In this document: one piece after another, positions 33,085 to 45,021 of the stretch
Position numbering within the stretch: the stretch's first letter is position 1
Layout of the letters: every line of letters begins with the position of its first letter
Source of the DNA: Cercophora sp. LCS_1
Lineage: Eukaryota; Ascomycota; Sordariomycetes; Sordariales; Lasiosphaeriaceae
Direction: 5' to 3'
Assembly (NCBI GenBank): GCA_036250225.1
Contig: JAPZLL010000035.1
Span: 124,001 to 188,000, forward strand
DNA: 64,000 nt
The notes under the pieces: model-generated
Told to the model about the DNA's origin: nothing
Databases searched by the model: none
The model's input: only the letters and a program-made list of their open reading frames with translations
Program-made: the position numbers and the translations under genes

Positions 33085-34889
33085 GGTGGCTGCGAGTCAG
33101 GGGCGCTTAGCTTGGCCTCTGAGGTGGTGTCTTGACTGTCAGATTGCTGCACTCTCTCTCTCTCTCTCTATCCCTTTTTCTTTTAAACCCCCTCTTTCTT
33201 TGTCTCTATTTCCTCTTTGCAGCGTCTGGTCTTGGAGGCTCGAAACCGAGACACTAATAAATCGAGGATCCCATCGCCAGACCGAGACATTGATATAGCC
33301 ACATGGGTCCCCCGCTGGTTGCCCACAAACACCCCTCCAACGGCTCTTCGATGCACGATGTGGTGGGCAAGCGGCGGCTGCGCTGCCAGCAAGCAGCCGG
33401 TGTGCAATCCAATTCGGTGTATCGCCACTCCGCCGTCTGCAGCCCCTCTCCGATGCCGCGCGAGTCCTCCAGCCCTTCGTCGGGACGCGCATCCGTCAGC
33501 CCCGCCCGCAAATGGCGTGCCTGAGCAGGGCAACGCAATGTGACCGAACCGGTCGGGGCGAGACTAAGCCGCAACCAGGGGACGTGCGTGAGACAGGTCT
33601 CAAATGTTGGTGTTTGCTGCAGTTTGCTCCGGTCACTAGCTCCGGCACATGACAGCACGGCGACGCGGGGACTTTCTTGGCTTGGCGTGCGGCGCGTCGC
33701 CTCCGATTCGCCGTGCGTCCCCGCCCCATTTGTGATTCGACCGCGAAGGGGGGCTCGCTGGGCGGGTACCGTCGGCGTGCTTGAGAGACAGGAGGCGTTT
33801 TTTCACAACGGCGACACGGCTCTGGAGTAGCCCCAAAGCCGAAAAATAGCTGCCCCAAAAACAGGCTTTCGTTCCAACCGTGATGTAACTGAATACCCCC
33901 TGCGGCAGCCACACGCCAAGGCCATGGTCGTGCAGCGTCACCGATCTGCCTCGTCACCCGACTTACGGCGACTCGGACAGGAAAAAGGTCGGCGACCAGA
34001 AAGGTGCCTAGGTTTTTCTGGGCTGTTAGGGACGGCAGGCTCGGGTATCTGAGCTTGCGAGCTCCCAGTGAGCAGTGCGGCCTAACTATTATTGTATTCT
34101 TCTATGAAACGATGAGCTCTTCAAGCGACCATAAGAGGTATTTAATCACAACCTCAGAGGCGAAGGAAACACAGCCATAGAAATACCGGGATCCCTTGTG
34201 TTGCGTCGAGAAAAAAAAAGTCATGAGAAAAAAAAGGGGGGTCGCGTACGTCCGTGTGCCTAAGCCCATGCTCATTGGGGGGCGCCACCTGTGATGTGGT
34301 AATAGATTCAGAGGCGCGGTAGGCCTCAGTGCAGCGACTCAATCTAGACCTTTCCAGGGCAAATTGTGCCTCTTGTCCAAGCTTGGGGACCGACTTGGCC
34401 GACACCCCGCCAAGTGTGAGCAGCAAAAGCTACAAGTTGATGGAATATACCAGGGTTGTTCATGGGTGCGGCCATGGCACAACTGCCAAGTTGTTCATAG
34501 TCCTATCTTCATATCATAGCTAACAAATGCCTTTGGGGCAAGCGCCTGACTGTCGGGCTCAGGTAGGGGCATGCCTGAATGCGAGGAGAACCTAGAGTGC
34601 AAACAAAGTACATGAAACTCAGCCAGAGTAACATAATCAACGATACATTCAATCGAATGGAGTCGGGGGCAGCGGATTAAAGGGTGGCGCAGGGCGGTTG
34701 TTGAAGCTGGCGAATCGGGTTGTCAAGCATCGCCCCGTCTTCGATGGCTGTGCTGCACTTCTTCCATGAGGATCGGCGCCGACACAATGCTACGCCAAAC
34801 AAATTCATCCTCATACAATTCTCTAGCTTTGGCCTGAACTGCCCCGTCACCCAATCCCTACAGTTACTCAATCCGCAAAACACTACACT
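33085..34889. other. Intergenic region without a recognisable gene
   Basis: 1.8 kb. A CT-dinucleotide run at 33152-33169 marks the promoter side of the poly-Thr gene. A-rich patches occur at about 34210-34240. Frames at 33183-33957 on both strands overlap each other without motifs. No RNA gene found. Confidence 0.45.
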
Positions 34890-36524
34890 CTACCTCCTTA
34901 CCGAGGCATTGGCAGACCTTTTCTTTCGACGTCCAACCTTGGGTAAAGAAGTAGGACCCCGCCGCGTCGCGCGTGTCGGCCGTCTCTTCCGGTTCTTTGA
35001 CGACACAGTTTCCTCAGGGCGGCCACCTGAGCTGTCTTCCTCGTCCGCGTACCGTCCCGTAGCTAGCAGCGTGCGGGTGGGATCGACGGCGGTTGCAGCA
35101 GGGCGAATACACTCGACAATAGGGCGTCCGGCGCGGAGGGCATCGCGACGAAGGAACATGTAACCGCTCACGAAAACGTCGGACGTGATGCCATGCCCGC
35201 TAGAAGGGTAGGGGTATAGGGGGTCCTTGTAATCCATGACTGAGACTGTGTCGCCTCGGGGGATGGGTATGAGCCTAGGGAAAGCGAGGGGAGCTGCCGG
35301 CCCGCGGCAGCGAGCATCAGCGCGGCGCCGGCGGATCCAGTCGATGAGAGCAATGCGGTAGGCTTCGGCTGGGCTGTCTAAACGGGCACCCGGGTGTGCG
35401 GTCCATGGGCCCGCGGTAATCTCATCAATCCCCTCGCCGTTCCACAGTCCGTATTCCTCGGCCTCCCAGGCCGAATCAAAGGGGTCGCGCGTGACAAGAC
35501 CATGGACCGTCACAATGGTGGCGTTGACGTCCGCGTCCTTGCTCATGTCATAATCAACAAGGTCAGCGTCAGGGACATTCGCTGGGGCTCCCCCTTGTGC
35601 TAGTGTATCGAAGAAGGATGGAACAGAGGGGGCCGACAGTGAAAGAGAGAGGCTCAGCGAAAGGGAGGCGCTGTCTGGAACGCACGTACCGCCGCTCTCG
35701 CCACGAGCCCGCGCCTTGCCAAGGTCGATGATGATGAGGTTATCCGTCTCGGGGTCAACCACCATGTTGCGGAGCCGAACATCTCGGTGGTCGATACCGT
35801 GCTCGAGATTCAGATCGTCGACGGCTTGGAAAAGCTGTTTAGCCCATTTGAGCTTAAAGGTCCGGGTTCCCCTCGTCGCCTCGAGACTACCGCCAGGCAC
35901 AAGGGGCATGGTATAGCCGACGACGCCGCCACCCCTCTCCTCGAGCACAAGGTGTCGGAGGGGCACAAAGTTGGCGTGTGCCGACAAGGCGGCCAAGATC
36001 TGGATGCTGTACCACACATCGGTCATGACTTTATGGTCTTCATAATGCTTGAAGACCAGCCGTTCCGAACGAGACGAAGCGGGCGTGACCAGGTCGACAA
36101 ACGGACCAAGGCGCTTCACCTCAATGAGATGGTCGCGCGGGATAGTTTCCAAGTTGAGATGAGTCGGCAGCTGATATGCCCCGGGCGGAGCATAGTATTG
36201 GCCAGGCGTGACGTCTGCCGAGGCGTCTGACGACGTCGACAGGATAGTGCCATCGACTTTCATAACCACAGATGTCACGTCAGCGGCGCTTGCCTGCCCA
36301 TTGTCGATCAAGGCTGCCAGAGCATTGTGGACAGGCGCCCAGGCGGATTCGTAGTGCTTGGACGACCAGGACTGGAACGTTGCATCGTCCACACCAACGA
36401 TGATGAGCCGCAGCCAGCGCCTCGAGTCCCCGTCGTTTATTGCGAAGCAGACATCCAAAAGTCCATCGTCTCGGTCAAACGTCTCGGAAGGAACTTGTAT
36501 AAAACGAAGTGGAGCTTGGTCCAT
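34890..36524 (-). CDS. Divergent protein kinase-like protein
   Basis: Coding parts are 36524-35690 and 35599-34890, with a 90-bp intron (donor GTACGT, acceptor CACTAG). The intron is in frame, so retention would add 30 residues including an SLSLSLSLS run. I start at 36524 (MDQAPLRFIQVPSETFD) rather than 36608. About 514 residues when spliced. The N-terminal 130 residues are unassigned. A kinase fold follows: LIEVKRLGPFVDLV, the candidate ATP lysine in RLVFKHYED, then the catalytic loop HGIDHRDVRLRNMVVD (HRD...N) and IIIDLGKA with DLG for DFG. A glycine-rich loop is not evident. The C-terminus is Arg/Lys-rich (KNRKRRPTRATRRGPTSLPK...) and looks like a nuclear localisation signal. The substrate is unknown; small-molecule kinase relatives are possible. 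Confidence 0.7.
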   Translation of the reverse strand: MDQAPLRFIQVPSETFDRDDGLLDVCFAINDGDSRRWLRLIIVGVDDATFQSWSSKHYESAWAPVHNALAALIDNGQASAADVTSVVMKVDGTILSTSSDASADVTPGQYYAPPGAYQLPTHLNLETIPRDHLIEVKRLGPFVDLVTPASSRSERLVFKHYEDHKVMTDVWYSIQILAALSAHANFVPLRHLVLEERGGGVVGYTMPLVPGGSLEATRGTRTFKLKWAKQLFQAVDDLNLEHGIDHRDVRLRNMVVDPETDNLIIIDLGKARARGESGGTCVPDSASLSLSLSLSLSAPSVPSFFDTLAQGGAPANVPDADLVDYDMSKDADVNATIVTVHGLVTRDPFDSAWEAEEYGLWNGEGIDEITAGPWTAHPGARLDSPAEAYRIALIDWIRRRRADARCRGPAAPLAFPRLIPIPRGDTVSVMDYKDPLYPYPSSGHGITSDVFVSGYMFLRRDALRAGRPIVECIRPAATAVDPTRTLLATGRYADEEDSSGGRPEETVSSKNRKRRPTRATRRGPTSLPKVGRRKKRSANASVRR

Positions 36525-37462
36525 GGTAAGGGAGAGGCGTGTCAACAGTTGTTTGCCGGGTTGACGGCAGATGGGCGGGAGAGGCGATGGATTGATTGAT
36601 GCATACAAATACGCTGCCTATGATGCCCACGTTGGTGGCATGCGCGCGAGGCTTGCTTAGCAACGCACTGTGAACAAAGGCGGAGAGTCTGAATTTTCGC
36701 AATTGATTGCCGTATCCGGAGGAATTATTCTATTAAAAAAAGGCCAAAGCAAAGCTTTCTTTTCTTCTTTTCTTTGTAGCAATATCACAAGTGCTAACCA
36801 GACCTCCTGCCTTGTGCACGTGATCAGGTCTGTGAGGTCTGTGAGATAAATAGTTTTCTTTGTTTTAGTAATGATGATGATAATTCTACTGTGTATTTTC
36901 TATACTTCTGTAATTATTTAAGTGGTTTTCCTAAATGGTGTAGACATATTAGAAGATGGTGTTGCCCTCACTGCTTTTGTCACCTGCTTGAGGTTACACA
37001 ACATGGTTCGCACATTGCCTGCCGCCAGCCAGCGGCATCATCACCGCCATTGCAGTGCAAAGTCCGGACACCCCCACCCACCCATCGTGCGTGGGGCGGC
37101 AGGGAAAGCTCTTGCATCGGCCAATGAGTTTCGTCCATCAAATCTGCAGCCCCCCCGCAATCAGCGCTCGCAGGGCTCGCGTCGCTGACGTTGTCAACAT
37201 GACAGACGCCCCAGATGTGTGGCAGGAGCGACAGGGCACCTCGTTGGCCAATCATGGATTCGGATGGCGACAGCGCATTGGCAAAGCAGGCCCTGGTTGA
37301 AGGAAGCCGCCACCATGTGCATCGTGAGGGGTAGCGACCTCACCAACCTTACCAGGCGGGAGCCTGGCCCTCTCATCGTGAGTTCTTCGAATCCTCGCTG
37401 CTGTGATCTGCAAATCCACCAAGGCCTGGGTTCCAGTCGCCTTGAGGGTCAGGCTGTCAGCG
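36525..37462. other. Intergenic region between divergent genes
   Basis: 938 bases holding the promoters of the kinase-like and the hydrolase-ankyrin-CorA genes. The part 36720-36960 is AT-rich. No coding frame with a motif. Confidence 0.45.
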
Positions 37463-40400
37463 ATGGCTAATCCCGAGTCCAAGCTCAACCCTCTGATGAC
37501 CTCACCGCTGGACGCGATACCGAATCCTGGAAGCGACCCGCAATCAGCTACATCGGTAGAGACAAAGAAACCGGGCATATTCTCCACTCTTCCCATCTTT
37601 GGTGATCGGCCGAGCAATCAGAGGAAATCCTCGGTGGCTGTCGCCCCAGAGAGCCCAGAACCCACGAGTCAAGAGTCACAACCCAATATTAGCAAAGACA
37701 AGGAATCAAAGCCGCCATCGCTCCTGCTAGAACCACAACTCGAATCATCCGACTTCGGACTGCAAATCTTCAAAGAGGATGAGTCCACATCGGTTTCAGT
37801 GGACATCATCGCCGTGCATGACCTGGGCGAGACGGCTGCCGATGCCTGGACCGATGGAGTTGGGCCAGCGACAGGAAGGGTTCGGGGGACCATGGCAGAG
37901 CGCGAAAGGGAAGGCTCACCTAGCAGCCACGACCAGCGGGCCCCACCTGTGAAGAGGCGGACTGGAGACACCCTAGCCGAGCCCAGGGGAAAGAACGTTG
38001 AGCTGCTAGCGCCGACTGCCGCGCTCGGCGACGACAGGCGACGCAGCACAGAACGATCTGCCCGGTCATCATCCGAACTCGACAAGCGCCGTGTGAATTG
38101 GCTGGAGGATCTCCTCAGCCATGATATTCCGCAGTCGCGAATACTGGCCTTCTCCTACCCAGAGCCAAACTTTGGCAAGAAATCGGGCGGTTGGATCCGC
38201 TACGTTGAGAACGTGGCACAGCAACTCCTCGAACGTGTGGGGAGGTGTCGCTCAGCAAGTGATAAGGATGTTCCCATTGTCTTCATCGGCTACGGATTCG
38301 GCGGCGTCATCATTCAAAAGGCAATTGAGCTAGCCGTAACCCGGGCACAGTCCCAAGATGAAGTGGTTTTGGTTCACTCCCAGGCTATCTACCAGATGCT
38401 TTTCCTCGATACGCCGTTTCCCGAGCCGGAACACGAGGATGAAGCCGAACAGAGGCTGTTCCCAGCAAACACAAATGTCAGAATGTGTGACATTATCCGC
38501 CAGATAGAAGAGCGCGAGAAGGATTCCGAGATCCTAGAGACGGTGTGGGCCAGTTTTCTCAAGGCTTACGAAGAGGCGTACGAATCACCCGACGACGATA
38601 TTGATGTGACATGGCTCTATTCCCAAGCTAAAACAAGGACAGCGGGTGAGCACCTGCAGCTATCATCACTGGTGGCGGTGAGTGATAAACAGAACAAGGC
38701 TAATATACCTAAGCTATCTTCAGTTCTAACCATTGTGGTCTTCAAATAGGACAGGTTGAACGTGACCACCAAGATCGACATTACCATGACTTCGGTGTCC
38801 ACGTTCAGGCACCGTCGCTTGGCCATAATCCCTGACGCTCAAGACTACATCTACCGAGCTATATTGTCCAGGATGCAATCGACGCTCCTCTTCCAAGGCA
38901 TCTATCTGCAAAATTCCGATCTCATCTTCAGCATTCTGGAAAGCAAGAATCTGGCAATTATCAGGGATCTTGAAGGAAATCTGACACCCCTCCACGCCGC
39001 CGTTCAAATGCGTCCACCCAACGAGCCAATCGTCACCAAGCTGATCAACCAAATGTCAGACGACATCATGCAGCGGGACGAACAGGGTCGAATCCCGCTT
39101 CACCTCGCCATTGATACTGCGTGGAAATCAAAGTCGCCCAGCGATGAAACCCGTTCGGATTTCAAGGAGATCATCAGCTTTCTGATGAGGAACATGCAAC
39201 GAACCGACTTCGACATCGAGGACGACAAGGGACACTCGCCCTGGGACATTCTCTGCAAACCCGGGAACTGCAAATGCGGACGAGGGAACGCCATGGAATG
39301 TGCCGCGAATTGGATCTGGCATCTTCGAGACAATCTCGAGCCAATCAGCGGACCGGCCTTGGAAGACGACGTGGGTGGCCCAACAGAGCCCATTGCCCCC
39401 AGAAAGGAATCTGCACAATATGTCGCGTGTGACACGACGAACGGGACGGTGGCCGAGTTCTACCACGCCCTTGATAGCCGAACGAAAAAGATGCAGGAGC
39501 GTATTAACTTGAAGACTCCATCCGTGTACCGGATGATATACGACCCTCAGTACGGCTGCGCCAAGATTCTCGAGTTCTCAAGACGAACAGAGGACCGGCA
39601 AAACTTTCGTTGCCGATGGATTCACATTCCAGCCAACAACGCAAGTGACCACCCTCCGTGAATGGGAACATACTAATTGACGAACCAAAATTAGGAGCAA
39701 TGGTTATCTGTAATTATGCGTCCATGAATGGCTGAACGTGGAGCTACAGCTGACTTGACGGGGCATAGGACTTGCTACTCTCACTTGGGGTTCAAGATGA
39801 CTCGATGGACGACGAACGTCACGACGGTAGGCCAACCTTATCCTTTCAATTATTGCCGTTTCTCCCGGGCTTCAACTGACTGAGACCAGGACTTTCTGTC
39901 TTCAATCGATACATGAATCCGCTCGCAAAGAAATACGACTACATCAGAACTGTGCTATTCTTCCCAATCTGCCTCATGGGCAATGATATACGGCACCAAG
40001 ACGCGCTAACACAATCCGCAGAAAATGCGAGACGAAGCTCTCATGGCCGCTACGAGGCCGTCGCTGGCGCCGGTTCCCGAAGAGCAATCAGGAGTTGCAA
40101 CGACAAATGCTACACGCAGGAGCACACAGACGTCATCAATTGATGGAACAACATCCCGCCACGCGTCTGCCTCTAGTACGCGAGCATCCTGGGAATCTTT
40201 ATGCTTGAAACACCCAATCCCAGGCCTGGCCGGAAAGAAAACAGTTGCTCTATTTGTCGGTGGTCCTCCTTCTCTGCCTTGTTCCCCCAGACACTGGCTC
40301 ACAAACTGTCATCCAGATGCCCGTTCTATCATACGAAAGTCATGAAGAGTGGCAAATTGTCTTCGGGGCAATTACCCGTGCGACGAGAGAGAATACTCCA

Positions 40401-42905
40401 GGTTCCCTGTATGGAAGAGGCAATGCTGAATGGACTAGGAATAACAGGCCGGGATCCGTTCGAAGCCACATGGACACAGACGTCGAATCACCGTTAATCA
40501 ATGGATACATCTCTCCTTTGGAAGACACTGGACCGTTGCACTGCCGGCGCACCTTGGATCAGTACTCGTACTACATGCTCGAGACCACAGAGCGGCGTGA
40601 CAAGGATCAAGTGGTCTATCGGTGGGCAGAGAAGCAAAGAAAGGCGAACCAACTCAGAGACTCGACCTCCTGGGAAACAGGCCGACAGGTTGGCTCAACG
40701 TCCAGGTTGGCACTAGGAAACCTACCGTCCAATGACTCAGCCTTGCGGAATAACTCGACTCCCATCGTCATGATTGATCAACTTTGGCTCTGGGTCCTTC
40801 CAAACGGTACGAGGGCTCGATGCATTTGCGCTCAAAACTAACTGTTCGCTGACAATGTACCGTACTACCGTAGGGACGGTCATTACGAGTTTGCCCAACA
40901 CGCACAGACAATCAGAAAGGTACAATATCCGGACGCTTTTGAGCCGCGAGATTGAGAGGAACCAGAAGCGAAGCGCTATTCGAGGACCCGAAGATCTTGT
41001 TGGCATCGTGCTGGAAACCTGCCTCGACGTCATGACGAGGGAGGGGCCAAGCGGTGTGAAGCTCCAAGAATGCTTCCAGTCATCCATTAACGCAATTGTG
41101 AGTGTAATTTCTGCTTCTTCATCGGATTCTCAGGGGCCAGTTAATTGACAAAAAAGCGAAGGCGGAAGACGAAGCGGTCGCAATGGAAAAGTTCCTCCGC
41201 AGTGTTGATAACCTGGCAAAAGCCAAGGACCCTTTTCTCTTGACGGAAGAAATTGATAGTTTCTCCAAGATCTCCACCGAGTCCAATCGATTGGTCGAGA
41301 TCATCGATATCAGGGACGAGCTGGACATCATCAAATCCGTCTTGACAACGCAGAAAAAGGTTCTCAAGCAACTCCGGGACGCCGTTCGTTCCGAGGAGAG
41401 AGCATCGTCATCATCAACATCATCAACTTCCGAGAATCCGGATGCAAAATGTTCTCCTTCCGAGGTAAAGAGCGATGTCAAGGCGAGCAAGGCATATGGA
41501 GACACTGCGTTCAGGAACCTTGTGGCGGTGGAGGACGCACTCTGGATCGTGGACGACAACCTCACTAGGGTCAAAGAGATGGATGATTCCGCGACAAGGG
41601 TGCATGATTCGGTGAGTCTCTATCCACGCAATCAAGACGGCTTTTCGGACAGCTATTCATCAACCGAGATAGCTCAAGCAGCTTTTGGACTTTAAGCAGC
41701 AACAAGCAAGTGGATGGGAGTCTCGATACGCCAAAAAGCTCTCGGAACAAGGGCAGAGACAAAATACAGTGGGTTTTTTGTCGTGGCAGCTATCCTGATA
41801 ATGAAATCAGTTACTGACGAAAACCTGCAGATCATGATAATCTTCACTGTCGTCACCATTATCTTTGTAAGTGGCACAGAACTGTTGTCCAGCTCCTAGA
41901 TGGTAAAGGGAAAGAAAGCAAAGTGCTCACCAGTTTCACCAGTTGCCCATGTCTTTCATTGCGAGCTTCTTTGCAATCAACATCGACCAGTTCCCCAAGG
42001 ACCTGGAGTCTGGGGAACCTGACTGGCCGCTTAGCACCGTAGCAAGTTACATCTGTAAGCAAAAACTTGCAACCCAACTTCAAAAGATTTATCTTGACAT
42101 GTCAGTCGGCATATCCATCGCCTTCTCCGGCGCCATCCTTCTCATCGTGGCAATTTTCTTCCTCAGCATGGCCCATCAAAAACACCGTCGCCGCCGACGT
42201 CATCTCCATGACCCGTCATCCCGCCACCACCATCATCATCCTCGCCTCACGCCAACTACCATGCGTGGGATGCACACCAGATCGGCGGCAAACATCCACC
42301 ACCGCGAAAAGGACCCTGGCCAGTCCGACCCCGACGACTCGGATTACGGCACCTCCATCTCGTCCGCAACCGACGATGACGAACGCGAATACGCCTATTT
42401 GTTCGGTCGCTGGGACTGGCACACACGCATCCCGTTTATACGACGTCTGTGGCTGTGGAAACTGTACCGCATCCGGGGCCAGCGGCATCGGCTGCGGCGT
42501 AGCCAGGAGGGCGTCGAGTGGGATTATCCGCTGAGTCGCTGGCGGGGGTGGGTGGTATGGGTGATTAGACGGAGGAGGAGAAGGAGGAGAAGGAATCAGA
42601 GAGAGGATGATGACTGCGACAGTGATGATGAAAATGCGAGGAATTATCGGAGGGGAGCGGAGCATAGATGGAGAGTGAAGGTCAGGAGGGAGTGGCTTGG
42701 GGATGCGGTGAAGGGGGTCGGGGGGTGGTTCGGGTTCGGGAAGAGGAGGAAGAAGGACGAGGAGGACGAGGAGGACGAGGTGAGAGGCGATGTGAGAATC
42801 TCGCTCAAGACTGTTTTTCGGAGGAGGCAGAGAATGGTGGATGAAGAGATGGAGGTTGGGAATGTTGCTGATCGGAGGTTGGGTGATCGTTTTCAAGGGT
42901 TGTGA
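37463..42905 (+). CDS. Degenerate alpha/beta hydrolase-ankyrin-CorA-like membrane protein
   Basis: One long gene that I read as 13 exons: 37463-38677, 38750-39640, 39695-39709, 39769-39826, 39890-39951, 40022 to about 40255, about 40317-40806, 40874-41097, 41162-41611, 41679-41768, 41831-41866, 41943-42054 and 42106-42905, roughly 1,560 residues. The N-terminus is a DUF676-like alpha/beta hydrolase (VDIIAVHDLGETA, IVFIGYGFGGVIIQKAIEL) in which the nucleophile serine of GxSxG is glycine. Ankyrin-like repeats follow (GNLTPLHAAVQ, GRIPLHLAID, GHSPWDIL), then a block common to fungal CorA-like proteins: WIHIPANNEQWLS, MPVLSYESHEEW, RRTLDQYSYYMLE, IDQLWLWVLPNG. It ends with a coiled region, two membrane helices (IFTVVTIIFLPMSFIASFFA and ISIAFSGAILLIVAIFFLS) and a charged tail. 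The CorA GMN is replaced by AIN, so ion transport is uncertain. The exon 6/7 junction is the least certain. Confidence 0.8.
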
Positions 42906-43078
42906 TGTCGACTTGGATGAGACCTCGGGCGCGGCTTGCTTTTCCCGATGCGGATCCAAGATCATATAGAGCCGCCATCGCAAATATATTGCTATAAGAT
43001 CAACGGTTGTTTACACCGTCATAAGTATGTACTTTTGGAGAAGAAGAGGAAGGAGAAGAATGCCATCCCGTGAATACC
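42906..43078. other. Short spacer between convergent genes
   Basis: 173 bases between the stops of the CorA-like gene and the pectate lyase gene; must hold both transcript ends. Confidence 0.5.
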
Positions 43079-43886
43079 CTAGCACCCCGAAGTCTTGACA
43101 TTCGACGCCACGCAAGCCGACCCGTCAGGGCCAGAGCCAATCTTGGTCGGCTCCTTGCCATTGTTGTTGCCCTGGTACAGCCAGCAGATGGCACCCTTCA
43201 ACACGCACGAGTTGGTGATGGACGTGGTGTCGCCCAGGTTGGAGTTGATGCCCGCCACCACCGACGACTTGACATCCACCTTGACGTTGGTAAACGTCGA
43301 CTTCCGGGCATGTTGTGTGCCGCAGTTGCCGCAGGAACGATACAGCTTGCCGATGTTGTAGGCATAAAAGTTCTTGACGGCCACCGTGCCGGCACCGTTG
43401 TGTTGGAACACCTTATCGCCGGCGTTGCGTGCGCCACCGCCGTTGACATACGAGGTGCCCGAGGATTGACGGAATGTCGCGGCGTCCTCGCACACATCGG
43501 TCCACCATCTATTGAGACTTCGTCAGCGACATGCGTCGGCCGATGGAAGAGCTGTCTACTTACACGTTGTTGAGAGTGCAGCTGCCCTTGCAGTGAACAC
43601 CCTCGCCGTTGTTGGGGCCGATGATGACGTTGCTCAGGGTAGCCCCGTTCTCAAGAATGAAGACGGCGTCTTTCTCGCCGCCCTCAGCTTGGTCGTTGCA
43701 AGTCGATGGATTGCGGTCCCATTGAGCCATGCCTCCATCAAAGTTGGCACCAGCTGCAATGGTCCGGACCGCAGCCAAGTTGGTCGTGGCAGTCGCAGCG
43801 GGAAAGACAGTCTGGAGGTTCGTGTTGGTGACGGCAGCCGTGACTACCGCGGCCGAGGCTAGGAGATTGAGGATATTGAAGGCCAT
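43079..43886 (-). CDS. Pectate lyase, family PL3
   Basis: Secreted enzyme cleaving polygalacturonate by beta-elimination. Coding parts are 43886-43564 and 43508-43079, phase 2 (donor GTAAGT, acceptor AATAG), about 250 residues, the usual PL3 size. I start at 43886, where MAFNILNLLASAAVVTAAV forms a signal peptide; the in-frame ATG at 43940 adds a non-signal segment. PL3 landmarks: DAVFILENGATLSNVIIG, GVHCKGSCTLNNVWWTDVCEDAA, VFQHNGAGTVAVKNFYA, YRSCGNCGTQ and a C-terminal WLYQGNNNG. Paired cysteines match the family. A TATA box lies upstream. It fits the plant-polysaccharide set of the window. Confidence 0.92.
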
Positions 43887-43993
43887 TGTGATGATGTCGA
43901 TGGTGAGGCTTGGAGGACTGCTGAGTGAAGTACGAACCAACGAGGCTGGATGGCTGACGGGACCTAGATGATAGAGAGCGAAGCTATAGCGGA

Positions 43994-44001
43994 CTTATAT
44001 A
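43994..44001 (-). promoter_or_regulatory. TATA box of the pectate lyase gene
   Basis: TATATAAG on the minus strand, about 108 bases before the ATG at 43886. Confidence 0.6.
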
Positions 44002-45021
44002 CCATGTCGTCTGCCATCATTGCTGTCATCGAACTCTGAACATGGGATCGATGCCTTGGTTCCACAGCCCCTTCATTCGGGTGTCCGCGGTTTCGAAGTC
44101 CGCTAGACCGGGGTCGCTCCTGGCCCTAAGCCGGCGCCCCGTTTCCGCGTCATCGTTTGGGGTACAGATGCCGATCTTGGGTTTGCCCGGAGATTCGAGG
44201 ATATGCCCGAGTCCATGGCTGCGTGTGGGGCATGGCGTCGTTGATGGCATGAGAAAACGCACGAATCAAATTTCCGACACCAGCAGGGAAAACGAGCCCT
44301 CCCAACGCCTCGGACACGCGGTCGTCGAGGTGTTGCACAGCTGTCAACATGAATCTGCGCCTCAGTCATTCTGACGGGAATTCTTTTTTCGTTCTGCACT
44401 TACCCGACGTTGCGGAGCGACTTGGATCTTGGTGCCGGGGCTTGGCGATGATTGCCAGGGGCCTTGTCTTGGAGTTTGGTTCGGTTGGTGGGATTTTCTG
44501 GTACGGGCCCCTGAAGTGTGGGACCGACGACGGAGGCTGGCTGTCTTTGGGGCTCTCGCCGGTGCACATGGATCGAGCGCCATGTGATGTTGCGCCGGCG
44601 TTTTGGGCGCCGGGGCTAGTGTTGCGAGTTTCAACGGCCTCCCCGCAGCCAACGCAAGCCGAACCGCGATTGGTGGATGTTTTCTCTGGCAGCAGTGGAT
44701 TCTCTAGTTTGCGAAAGCTTGCGGAACTTCCCGAGAACTTTCAAGTCACATCAGCTGATGGCACGGGCAGGTTCCTCGATGAGCGGGATCGTTTCCAGAG
44801 ACCCTAGTAGGTGGCCGAGGAAGAGACGCGGAAAGTGCAAATATGCGGGAGATGCAAAGGTTTCGAAAGGTCTTGTCAGGGTCCGTGACTACATCACGTG
44901 CTTCCGTGTTGTCATGGCAGGAACAATGCAGCCCGACGCGCTAACCCCTCACTCAGCTCAGCGCAGCGCAGCTCAGCTCCGAACAACGGCCAAGAAAACC
45001 TGGAGGTGGCAACCTCTCGCC
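44002..45021. other. Intergenic region between divergent genes
   Basis: About 1 kb. Open frames around 44042-44807 on both strands overlap and lack motifs. The right end has short CAGCTCAGCGCAG repeats at about 44954-44978, before the HET start. Confidence 0.45.

Noticed and set aside
40245..40841. Separate gene with hydrophobic start MLYLSVVLLLCLVPP
   Set aside because: The hydrophobic start is translated intron; the rest (MPVLSYESHEEW, RRTLDQYSYYMLE, IDQLWLWVLPNG) belongs to the long CorA-like protein.
42216..42983. 255-codon minus-strand Pro-rich frame
   Set aside because: Antisense to the charged tail of the CorA-like gene; its composition follows from Arg/Asp codons on the other strand.
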